A DNA stretch of 64,000 nt, taken from Lathyrus oleraceus (lineage: Eukaryota > Streptophyta > Magnoliopsida > Fabales > Fabaceae). Shown piece by piece: positions 34,782 to 45,077 of the stretch (position 1 is its first letter; each line of letters begins with the position of its first letter). Below the pieces are notes generated by a model that had not been told where the DNA came from, did no database searches, and saw nothing but the letters and a program-made list of their open reading frames with translations. The translations under genes were made by a program, and so were the position numbers. The stretch lies in assembly GCF_024323335.1 (NCBI RefSeq), contig NC_066580.1, positions 256,160,977 through 256,224,976 of the forward strand, written 5' to 3'.

Positions 34782-36053
34782 AGAAATCAGTAAGAGAAGG
34801 GGGCGACGATTCGAAAGCACAACAAAGACCTAGAGGCGAAAATCTGAGAAGGAACCCTAAAAATCCCAAGAGTGATTACCTGGAGGCCAGCGTTTGCACG
34901 TCCTACACCGCCACCACTGCGACATTTTGTAAGGACTTTTCTTTCTTTCTCTCTATTTTTCTCCTAGCTTGTTGTCTGAAAATATTTGTGAAAGTTGAGA
35001 GAGTTTGATTCGTTGGGTTTTGAGAAGTAAGAGGGTTTCGTTGATGAGCGACGTCATAAGAGGGATGAGAGGGGCGAGTGCGTGAGGATGCCATTGTTGG
35101 GGAAGGTCTGAGCTCGTAAGATGCGAGAGAGAGGGAGGAAGACGAACCTCTGTTGTTTTTCTTTCGTTTTCATTTATTTTCTTTCTTTTCTTTTTTAATT
35201 TAATTTTTTATTTTTTAGTTTATTTTACTGAGTCTTAACAGAGATAAAAAAAAATATAAAATGTTTATATGTTCTTAATCTTTTTTCTATTTATTTATTT
35301 TTTCATTCCGGTTTATATATTTAAGGTAGTACTTCAGTAGTATATAACCCTGAGTGGTCTGGTGGAGAAGGGCAGTGTGCATATTCTTGAGTGGGGTGGG
35401 TTCAATACTCATGAGTGGTATTTTTTAGCATTTTATTTCTTTCAGTTATATTATTTTTTCTTTTAGCATTTTTTATTCTTTTAGTATTTTGTTAATATCT
35501 TTTTTTTTTTTATGTTTATTATAATTTCATTTGTTAGTAATGCATAGTTCAAAAACCATTTTTTCAAACTATAAAAATCATACTTTTCTCGATTTAATAT
35601 CGAGCCCATTTTTTACACCCTTGTAAGTCGATTGCTTTTTAAGCATCGCCATCAACCTCACATAGCTTACTCTTGGGCTTTCTTACAATGAGCCGGTTCC
35701 CTTACACTTACACTCATACATTGTTTAATGCTTCATCATTTCATTTCTTTGATTATTTGATTTGATCATATACTTGTTTAAATATCTTATTGTTTGATTG
35801 TTGCCTACTTGTATGATGTATGAGGCATATATTTATGTTGTTTGATTGCCATGACAACCCCCATTCATAACAAATGTATCCCTCTCCCATGAAATGTATA
35901 ATATTTATTCTTTCATTCTTTATTCATCTGTTAATACAAGAATTAAAATGAAAATTCGATAACCCTTTCAAAACAAGATCAAAACCTCGATCCAACGTCG
36001 AGTAATCATTTTTTCAAAACCTAACAGAACCAGCACGTATTCATCCACCCCTT

Positions 36054-36158
36054 TTGTAAGTCGATTGCTTCATGCATCGCCATCAACCTTGTAAGTCAAT
36101 TGCTTTTTGCATCGCCATCAACCTTGTAAGTCGATTGCTTCATGCATCGCCATCTACC
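36054..36158 (+). repeat. Three tandem 35-nt motifs (TTGTAAGTCGATTGC...)
   Basis: Units at 36054, 36089 and 36124, with a diverged fourth at 35621-35658. The same motif occurs once per Ogre-A LTR, so it was amplified here. In the 3' LTR the units are at 50379-50483. Confidence 0.75.
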
Positions 36159-36557
36159 CTTATCCCTAACCCTTCTCCTTGCTCCTTGCTCCACTTGTCA
36201 ACTCTTGTTCCAATTAAGTAGCACCCATTAGATAGAACCCTTTGTATGATAACATAGGTAGGATTACCTTATTCTTTGCATGCTAACATTAGGTAGATAT
36301 TCCCATTCGTAAATCCTAAAGTACATATTGCATGACAACACTAGGGCAGAGCTTCCTCCACTTCTAGACCTTTCCGAGCGTCTCCGATCTTGTGGCATGT
36401 AGTCCGTCCTATTGCAAAGAGGTGACTGCCTAAGACTCGATTCAGCGAGCTGCGACACCTACTGCTAGGACGTGAACACATCGCCCACTCTCCTCTGACA
36501 CAACTGGTGTCCTCCTTTGTAAGTCCATGTTCAGATGGCGATCCCTGTTTAGGGGAA

Positions 36558-37500
36558 CTACGTTGCCCTGATCCTCATACCAGATGAGGTACGTAGGCAG
36601 GAAGTCGTGCGAGATCTCTCCGGGCGCCCTTTTCTCTTTTTGTGGTGTTGTGTGCGTGCAACCTCTTTGTTTCTTTGGACGTCTCAGCGTCTCTTCTTGC
36701 TTGCTTGATGACTTGTAGGTCCGAGTTCCCGACTCCCTACTAGTTTGCATGTTCATCCTTTCCCCTGTGAAGGGGAACTACGTCGCCCTGATTCTCATAC
36801 CAGATGAGGTACGTAGGCAGGAGATCGTGCGAGATCTCTCCGGGCACACTTTTCTTTCTTTTTGTTTGTGTGCTTGACAGTTATAGGCTCGAGTTCCCGA
36901 CTCCCTATTAACTTGTTTGGTTGTTGTGTGCTTGGAAGCTGATGTAAGTCCATCGAGTGGCATTCGGGTTCCAGTGTGCGTGTGTTTTGGTTCGGATGCC
37001 GATGTAAGTCCAGTGATTGGCGTTCGGGCTCCACGTTTGCCTTTTTGTGTGTTTTGGTTCGGATGCTGATGTAAGTCCAGTGATTGGCATTCAGGCTCCA
37101 TGTTTGCCTGCTTGTGTGTTGTTTGTTTCGGCGTGCGTGAGCCGAACTACGACAACTCTGATTCTCATGTTCAGATGAGATACGTAGGCACAAGACGCGA
37201 TGTCTTGCCGAGTTTGACTAACGACTAACAACTAATCCTTGTTTGCTTTCGCCCTCGTTGCGATCCTTTCTCTCGCCCTCGTTGCGATCGAGACCTTCCT
37301 TTTCTCTTGCCCTAGTTGCAATCGAGACCTTTGTTCCCGTAGTTAGTTTGAACTATGTTTTGCTCTGATTCTCATTCCCGATGAGATACGTAGGCATAAG
37401 ACGCGATGTCTTAGTGAGCACACTTATCCTTAACCCATAGGTAGCCGAGATACGAAGACTCTGATTCTCATATTCAGATGAGATACGTATGCAGTGGATA
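36558..37500 (+). other. Five copies of the U5 double-hairpin module
   Basis: Copies begin near 36558, 36778, 37147, 37353 and 37450. Each has an outer CTACG/CGTAG pair, an inner stem with a 5-6-nt loop, TACGTAGGCA (TACGTATGCA in the fifth) and a trailing hairpin. The inner stem varies as paired sets: CCTCAT/ATGAGG, TCTCAT/ATGAGG, TCTCAT/ATGAGA. The trailing hairpin is CAAGAC/GTCTTG in copy 3 and TAAGAC/GTCTTA in copy 4. The homologous block in the 3' LTR is at about 50882-51830. Confidence 0.65.
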
Positions 37501-37597
37501 CGACATCCGTGCGAGTCATTTTCTTTGACCCCTTCTTTTAGTAAATAGTACATTAGATAAACATACACCCTTTAGACAAGAACAACAAGAGTGGATC

Positions 37598-37639
37598 CCG
37601 TAGAGTACTACGGATGCGTAGGGGTGCTAATACCTTCCC
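37598..37639 (+). other. Conserved U5 module: AGTA hairpin plus GGGGTGCTAA motif
   Basis: CCGTAG-AGTA-CTACGG at 37598-37613, then GGGGTGCTAATACCTTCCC at 37621-37639. The hairpin ends 213 bp before the LTR 3' end. Confidence 0.65.
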
Positions 37640-37828
37640 TTCGCATAATCGACTCCCGAACCCAAGATTTGGTTGCGAGACCTTGTCTTTTCCTTTTCCT
37701 TTCTCCAGGTTTACTTCGAGCATTTCCTTTCCCTCCTTTGGGATAAATAACGCACGGTGGCGACTCTTCTGTCATTTTCTTTCGCCGGTTGTTTTTTCGC
37801 ACCTCTGTATTTTTCGGGCTGCGACAGC

Positions 37829-37846
37829 TGGCGACTCTGCTGGGGA
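37829..37846 (+). other. Ogre-B primer-binding site
   Basis: TGGCGACTCTGCTGGGGA, two bases after the 5' LTR. Same as the Ogre-A PBS. Confidence 0.92.
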
Positions 37847-39084
37847 CCCGGTTTCCCTAAGCGAGTCCCTCCTAGCTTTTGTAGGTTTCTTGTTTGTTGG
37901 GTGTTTATTCTTTTGTACAGTTATTTATTTTCAGCATTTACCTGCTTTACCTTATTGCATTCATGTACATATGTTTGTTGTATCTGCTGCCGTTTATCTG
38001 TTTGTTGGGGTGGGGTGTTTTATGAGAGGTAAGCCCATTACCCAGGCTTGAGTGTACACACAGATTTTAGAGTGGATGTTCATGAGGCTTGCGTGGCATG
38101 TTGCTACGTTAAGTCGTTCGTGAAGAACCACACCCAGACGAGGTTTCTCTTGGATATATTATGTCCTACGGATGTTCCGTAACGACATGATGTTCCTCTA
38201 GAAATTGTCGACTCTGGTGACCATTTTCCGAGAACTCAGTCGAGGCCTCTCCTCCGAGACGTGATTATGTTAGCTCTGGTGGGCGCATTCTCGCTGATCA
38301 ATCCGAGGACCCCGAGACTGGGAACTTGCTTTAGGATGTCCTGTTGAGGGGAGTCAGCAGAGGTTTTTTATCCCGTAATAATGCCAAACCTTCAGTGGTA
38401 AACGTATTATTCTCGACTGAAGGGCTGAAGCTGACAAACTTCTGTTCTTAGAACCTACCAGTGAGGGGAGGGTTTGATTTCTACAGATACGGTTTCTGCC
38501 AGTGGTGCTGTGATGGTGACTTTGGTTCAGCCAAATTTATGGACATTTATTTCTGGGACGCCGGAGTTCTGTCTGTGGTTTATCAATGGGTTCCGTTTAT
38601 TTCGGATCCCCGGGTTGAATTTGAAAGTACCTGTTCAGAGGATTTGACTGTCATCCGTTCAGTGGATGTTCCTGTGATGATAGTGATGTAATCTCCAGTT
38701 CCGTTTATTTCGGAACTCCCCAAGTCGGATTTATGGTGACTTAGTCCCGATGACTGTGACTAGTTCAGAGAATGGGTCTTCAGATGACTTGGTGGCGCAG
38801 TGACTTGCATTCATGCATTTGCATCGCATTCATCTGCATTCAACTCGTGTCTATCCGTACTCAGGGTCCACTTTTTGATTAAGATTCTGGTTGAGAGATA
38901 TCCAGATGTCAGAATGTTATTGATGAAAAATTATCTGTCTTTGTGAAACCAAAATCAAAGGAATATTCCTGGTACGGATAGACATTGCATGCGTGAGTCA
39001 TACTAACCCATTTGCTGTTTTGTAGGTGTCAACCGGTGCACATAGCTCTTCCATTCAGACATACAGTCAGACTCATCCAAGCTG
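37847..39084 (+). other. Ogre-B leader
   Basis: About 1.2 kb between PBS and gag. No reading frame resembles the Ogre ORF1 that element C has in this position, so ORF1 is absent. Words such as CCGTTTATTTCGGA recur near 38597 and 38701. No function is assigned. Confidence 0.55.
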
Positions 39085-40359
39085 ATGGATCTTCCCAACG
39101 CCGATATCCTTGAACTAAAAGAGATGATGAGGGGATTGTTCAGTATTGTGCAAGGGCTTGCCTTGGGGCAGAAAGCCATGTCTGAGAGATTGGAAAGGAT
39201 TGAGAGCTGGATGATCAAGGAGAAAGTTTAGGGAAAGGCTCCATCATCCGATGTAACAAATCCCTCTGGCTCGGTAGCAAAGAAACTCTCTGACAGTGGT
39301 CCGCTCAAAAAGGAGGTTGAGTCAAGTGGTGTGCCAACAAAGAAAGAACGCAGTAAGGATCGTTATCATCCTTATGCTGTTGCTGTAACCACTCTTGTTG
39401 GTAACTCACCTGTACCCCCGCAACAACCACCACCTCAACAGAAGGCACCGAGAGCTAGGAGCCAGGTGAAGAGAAAGAAGGAGGATCGTCAGTTTGAGGA
39501 GCCACCTGTGACCTACACCCTTCTGTTCAGGAGATTGAGGGATTTGGGGTTAGTCCGACCAAGGATTTTGATTCCCATAGCACAACAGAAGAGGCCTGCA
39601 CACTATGATGAGAATGCCAGTTGTGAATTCCATTCTGAGGCACCTGGGCACAGTGTTGAGGGTTGTAGAGCTTTCAAGCATGTCGTCCAAGACATGGTGG
39701 ACTCCAAGACCATTAGCTTGGCCCAGATAATGAATGGGGATGTCAACCCGGTACCCAGGCAGGGTCCTGTAAAAGTGAAGATGGTGAAAAAGGTCAAGAA
39801 AGGAATGGAGATGACTGAGGAAGATCAGCTAAAGGTTCCCCTGGCTGTGGTTCCAAAACCTCTGGTGCAGGATGGAGTCTTCCCTGTGGTTGATAATTGT
39901 TGTGCGGCCGTTGCCACAGAGGGGTGTGTATTGATGGGAGACACGACCCAGAAGATGAAGGAAGTAGAAATAGACAGTGAAGAGTTTGAAATACCCAGTG
40001 TTGAAACCGTCAAGGTGGATGCTGAGAAAGAGAAGAAGCTGTCCATTTCTTCTTATAAGCAAGCTCTGGAAGTGGTGAAGAACAAAGAGGCCCAAGGCTG
40101 GGGAAGGATCATCGACATCCTGGTGAAAGCAGACATGTTCGGGGTCGGTTATCAGCCGGATCAAGAGTCGTCTAGACCCAACAGAGGATGTCGTCCACCG
40201 TACGCCTTTGTCAGTGCAGGAATGCTGGATCCTGATCATGCTTGTTCAGTGAGTGAAAAGATCGACTGTGACCGCGAGCTCGAGTTGTGGATAAGGTCGT
40301 GCGTACCAGGAAACTGGAAGGTCTCCAAAAGCATCACTGTCGCTCATCCGGAAGTATAG
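39085..40359 (+). pseudogene. gag: Ogre-B truncated gag / gag-pro linker
   Basis: One frame from ATG 39085 to a stop at 40357-40359, broken by a single TAG at 39229-39231. The first 48 codons are a Leu/Glu-rich N-terminus. The central Gag core seen in A and C is missing, so the frame passes directly into a Pro/Gln-rich linker and the CX2HX5HX4C box with its FKHVVQDMVD-type segment. It then enters the region that normally follows protease (YKQALEVVK..., GVGYQPDQ). No protease D[ST]G motif is present. This is an internally deleted fusion that stayed in frame, unusual for a defective element. Confidence 0.75.
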
Positions 40360-40560
40360 TATTTCTGGTTTTAATTGTTGTTTGCATGAAAACCATACGT
40401 TTTGCCCGAAACGTACTGGTCCATTGTAAGGGCCATCTCATGTGTTTCATTTTGCAACGTTTTGCATCGGTAATAAATGGATGTTTTTGTGATTAAAAGC
40501 GGTGTTCCTTGTTTTTCATTTTTTACAGTTTAAAAAAATAAAAATGGCAATGTTTTTCGT
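40360..40560 (+). other. Intron-like stretch between gag-pro and RT remnants
   Basis: AT-rich, with stop codons in all frames and a good acceptor (pyrimidine-rich run then TTTTTTACAG) ending at 40528. A spliced intron in this part of Ogre elements has been reported. I could not fix the donor site. Confidence 0.4.
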
Positions 40561-42006
40561 TTTTCTTTTGAACTTGTCTCGTTCCAACCTCAAAAGTGAT
40601 TACCCTCCTGATCTCATCGATAACAATTTGGTTACACCTTTGTATGACTTCGACAATTCGATCTATCATGCCAAAGGAGAAGGCGAAGAAGATTGTGATT
40701 TGTTGGAATTAGCCGGGTCGTTGAAACCAGATGAGAAGGTGATTCAACCGCATGAGGAGTGCTCAGAATTGTTGCTCCAAGCACCGCCGAGGTCAGAAAG
40801 CGAATATTGAGGCCGCTTCAGAGGCAAGTCAAGAACAGGATGGTATATGTGCGCCTGGTTGTATCTAGATACACCAAGGTAAGATACCAATGTTGTGGAG
40901 GCACGAGTTACCATGGAGAGAAGACTGTCCTCCAGGGAAGCGGAAACCGGTGCTGAAAGATGAGAATGTGTGCGGACTGTCGAGATGTGAGCTAAGCTAA
41001 TCTGAAAGATGAATTCCCGGTACGTCACAACGAGGTATTGGATTGATTATAATGCTCAGTTTTATCTTCATGGATGGCTTCTTGGCCGAGACCAGATTGA
41101 ATTGTTGACAGATGATATGACGTAAACCATGTCCATCACACAAGGGGCACCTTCTGGTTATAAGGTGATGTCGTTCAGTATCGAGAAGGCCGGTGCCAAG
41201 TATCAGAAGTCTAGGGTGACTTTGTTTCATGATATGACTCGTCGTGAAAGCAAATGCCATGTTGATGACATGATGGCAGAGTCCCAAGCAGAAGAGGGGC
41301 ATCCGGTGGATCAAGTTGTTTGACAGGTAGAGATAACTCATACTGTTGAGTTCGAATTAGCGCACTTATGGAGTGCTGCCCAGCAAGCTGCCGAGGCATG
41401 TTGCGAACGAAAGAGGAATCAAGGATGATCCTGCAAAAAAAAAAAAAAAAAAAAAAAAAGAAGAGTAGTAGGAACCTCTGATTCTGATACCTTCCGGGGA
41501 AGAAACGACTGCTAATCTGGTACCTGACAGCCCTTAAGGGGTCTATGAGGTGCGTATTGAGTCAGTATGACTAGTCTTGTCGAAAAGAGCACGCAATTTA
41601 CCTAAGCAAAAAGTTTATCGACTGTGAAACAATACACTCACTGCTCGAGAAAACTTGATGTACTTTGGCATAGGCTGCTCGCCGATTGAGACAGTGTATG
41701 CTGGTTCATACCACCTTGTGGATGTCCAAAATGGATCTGATCAAGTATCTGCTTGAGGAGCTAGCATCGAACGGACGGGTTGTGAGAGGGCAAGTGATGT
41801 CGACTGAATACGATATTCAGTATACCTCCCAGAAAGCAAGCAAGAGGAGGGTATTGTATGGTTATCTCGCCCAACAACCCACTGATGATTGTCAACCAAG
41901 GAAGTCTGAAGTCCCTGATGAGGACATCTCGAGGTACTCGAATCGAAAGATTGAGAGTGACCGATCCCGGAGGAGGGGCCTGACCCCGAATCCGAACGGG
42001 TTTTGA
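40561..42006 (+). pseudogene. Ogre-B RT and RNase H debris
   Basis: Broken fragments in changing frames. An acidic pre-RT segment (about 40565-40808) is followed by a short RT palm remnant in which the YVDD position reads HVDD (about 41258-41275). Then come a run of 25 A (41435-41459) and an RT-connection/RNase H piece (about 41686-41960). At least six stops or frame changes. No enzyme could be made. Confidence 0.6.
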
Positions 42007-42039
42007 TGTCTGATGGGGGGAGTTTAAAGAGAGTGAGCT

Positions 42040-42560
42040 AGTGCTTCCCCGATAACATGTGAACGCACCAATGATAGTGGCTGAGTACGAAGTTGGTATC
42101 CTGAGTGTCGTACTTTGGTACGTGCATCTACTGGGGCAACACCTTCCTCATACGGTATGGGATGGAAGTGATATTGCCTGCTGGAGGCTAGATTTCATTG
42201 TGAAGAGTCCGGATGGATGAGAAGTTAGAAAAGGGCGAGTGGATGAGGACTCGGTATAACACATTGAGCCTGATTGAGAAAAGAGGCTGACAGTTACTTG
42301 TCATGGGGCAGTTGTACCCAGTAAATGAAGCGTGTTGTTGACCGAGAAGTGCGACCTCGTGGGTAGCATGGAAGAGACGTGGTGTTGAAAAGGATCCTTC
42401 CTCCTCAAGACGATCGTGGGGCAAGGGGATAAACAATTATGAATGTCCGTTCGTGGTCAAAAGGTGTTTTCTCTGACGGAGCCTTGTTGTTGACGACCAC
42501 GGATGATGAGGATTTTCCATTCCCATGTAAATGCGGACGCAGTTAAAAGATACTTCGTGA
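42040..42560 (+). pseudogene. Ogre-B integrase C-terminus remnant
   Basis: Frame fragments carry the end of integrase: a YGME-type motif, an RYN..LIE stretch and a C-terminal NADAVKRYF-type end near 42528-42557. The catalytic core (both Asp and the Glu) is absent. Hairpin array follows directly. Confidence 0.55.
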
Positions 42561-42570
42561 AAAATAGACC

Positions 42571-42775
42571 CGCTGGACAAAAAGAATAAAAGAGTCCAGG
42601 CAAAAAGGGGCATCCCGGCGAACCAAAAAAAGAGAGAAAAGGTTCGGGCAAAAGTTAGGGATAATAAATGAAAAGAACTGTACACCCGGCAAGTCGAAAA
42701 CCCCACAAGGGCGACTTGGGCAAAAAAGGGTATCCCGGTGGACTGAAACCCGAAAGGGCGGTCCAGGCAAAAGAG
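42571..42775 (+). other. Post-integrase hairpin array (four stems)
   Basis: Four successive hairpins: CTGGAC/GTCCAG (42573-42599), CGAACC/GGTTCG (42619-42646), CAAGTCG/CGACTTG (42690-42718) and TGGAC/GTCCA (42739-42765). The last has an inner CCC-GAAA-GGG. Each is followed by GGCAAAA or GGGCAAAA. Two of the stems recur in Ogre-A at 21190-21283 with different but still complementary arms. Confidence 0.7.
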
Positions 42776-45077
42776 GGAATGAAACGAACAACTGCGTCTA
42801 GCATGATCGTTTGTGCTCATGATGACTTGGATAATCTCCAACAGAGACCAATCGGAAGCATCTTGTTCAGAAGACAGAAAGTGCGGGAAGTCTTGAGGAC
42901 ATATGAGGTGTAACTGAGTTGGAACCCGATGAAATCACGGTTTCACGTTGCCATTAGATTAGGTTTTTTTTCTTTTGTGAGCAATCACATCTTTCCAGGG
43001 TTTGCTTCCTGTGTGTTGCTCGGTTTCGAGCCACTCTTCTTTTTTCAGTCAATAAAATGCGTGTTCAGTCAAATAATTTTGTTTTTGTGTCATTACCGTT
43101 TTGATTACGAAAACATCCGTTTATTTTGATAAGAATATTTGCATTTTGAAACATAGAGGTCCCTTCCGATGCATGCTTATGAGGTTGAAATCTGGAAATC
43201 TTATTCGGAAGTTTGAGTGACTTAGGCGTTGAAATATCGGAACACCTGGGGCATACCTGGGGCACGCTTTTATCTAACGATCTCTGCTGCAGAGCCTGAT
43301 CAGGGGCAAGAGATAGACGAACGGTGAAAAGCCCGTGACAGAGTTGCGACGACGATCCTGAAAGCTAATCAAGAAGACTCTTCAAAGTCTAAGGACTGGA
43401 AAGTTTGTATGAATCCCAGGAATTCGATCTTCGTGGGATGAATCAGAGGAGTCTAGGCGAGTCTGGGTGTTCTCAAAAGAGGAAAGCCGACACTGTGGGT
43501 GGACGATGGATGCCGCTGTTCGGCGACTCGACAGGTGTTCCGTGTCCAATAAGCTGTATTTCCTCCCTAACAGATTTGAGATCAGTGTCTCCTCAGCGAG
43601 CCTGAAGGTTACTGCCTTCCCAGTAGGGTTTGTGTTGATGGTTTTCCCTCAGCGAGGTCCCCAAGCGGATCGGGTTCGGAGAAAATCATCCCCAGTAGAG
43701 ATAAGAATGGGTTTGCCTCCCCTAGCAGGGTAATCTCCAAGCAGTTCGGGTTTGATGGAGTGCATCCTCAGCAAGGTTTGTCTTTCCCCAGCAGGGTGGA
43801 AGTTGACGTGATTATAAGATCCTCAGCACAGTTCCTGGAGTTCCCCGGTGTTGTCTCTGGAGGAGACGTGTGTTTATGCATTCATCATTTAGATAAGCAT
43901 AGCATATTGCATCATTAGTGCATAGCATTTCCATGATCATGGGGCATTGTGTAAAACAAAAAAAACTCATGCATCAACATTGCAAACATGTCCATTAGCC
44001 CTAGGCCGTGGTGACCAGCCAAGATTGGGTTGTTGGAAAGAGTTTAGCATCGCGCCATTGGATCGGCTTCAGAATTGGGTTCATCAGCATGGTTGAAAAG
44101 TTGGTGTTTTCCCGACAAGTGACTCCTTAGTTGAGTGGGTATCCCCAGCAGTGTTACTCCCCGAGGTTGGCATCATTTTGCAAGCTTGGTTCAATTCCCC
44201 TAGCATATGTGGGCGTGTCTGATCTCTCCATATAGAGTCGACCCCTTAAGCAGAAAATGTCCACCATTCCTTCTGCGCTCCCCACCGAGATACATCCTCG
44301 TGGATGACGGTTGCTTCCGTTCCCTCCATAATGGGATGGGTTTTCCCTATTGAGTTCTTTCCTCATTAGGATGAGTCTTGATTCAGTTTGCCTTCTTGGA
44401 TCGATCCTAAATTGGCTTCTTGTTCGCTGTCTCTTGTACTTCTCTGGGGCATAAATGAATGGTTGCTCACTAACCGGCACTCATTCATCTCATCCTCAGC
44501 GGAACTTTTGGCTTCTACCAACGAACCAGTAGTTGTAAGTCCTATCTTTGTGGTTTTCTACCTACTAACTGGTAGTTGTAAAATCCCACTTTCATCCCCT
44601 AGCAGAGTTAACCCTTTGTGCTCATCCTGGTCGATGACTGGTTACTTTTCTGTGGTTTTCTGCCTACAAACCGGTAGATGTAATCCCCTCTTTATGGTAT
44701 TGATAGTCTTGTCCCCTTTGGATACTTGCCTTGATCAAGCAGTATTGTCCCCATTGGGTCTTCCCCTTCTTCTTGGATACTTGCTCCGAGTAAGCAACTT
44801 TATCCTCTTTTGATTGGTCATCTTTTGCATACCTAGTCTGGTACCCCGTTGCTTTTCTTTTCGGTCGTTTATCCATTTAACAACCTACAACCCGGTTATG
44901 GATAATCTTCCATGCGAGTGTATTATCTACGTTTTGACGGCTATAGATAATATATCTCATGCACTCTTTGGTCAATCTTTCGATTGTTATCCCCAGCTTG
45001 GGTCTTTGGCATGCGTGCCGGCTCTCGTATCACTGTTTCGTTATCTTCGCCGATGCTGATAGACATGAAGAATTTTC
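42776..45077 (+). other. Ogre-B 3' UTR, first part
   Basis: 2.3 kb of non-coding sequence with many CCCCAGCAG/CCTCAGCGAGG-type words (about 43590-44160). A looser hairpin series follows at 44515-44897 (CTAC/GTAG, CTACC/GGTAG, CTGCC/GGTAG, AACC/GGTT). The open frames here have no coding character. Confidence 0.6.

Larger units (their letters stand above)
31808..37826 (+). repeat. Ogre-B 5' LTR
   Basis: 6,019 bp, starting TGTCATACCCCG and ending GGGCTGCGACA. U3 runs to about 34800 and carries two W-box palindromes (32217-32267, 32360-32412). R-U5 carries 35-nt tandem motifs, five double-hairpin modules and the AGTA-hairpin module. Several short open frames (for example 34106-34387) recur in the other LTR only because the LTRs are copies. 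Confidence 0.92.

Noticed and set aside
34106..35008. Several open frames repeated at 48431-49332
   Set aside because: Both sets are copies in the two Ogre-B LTRs; they show no domain, and differences between copies are not biased to silent sites.
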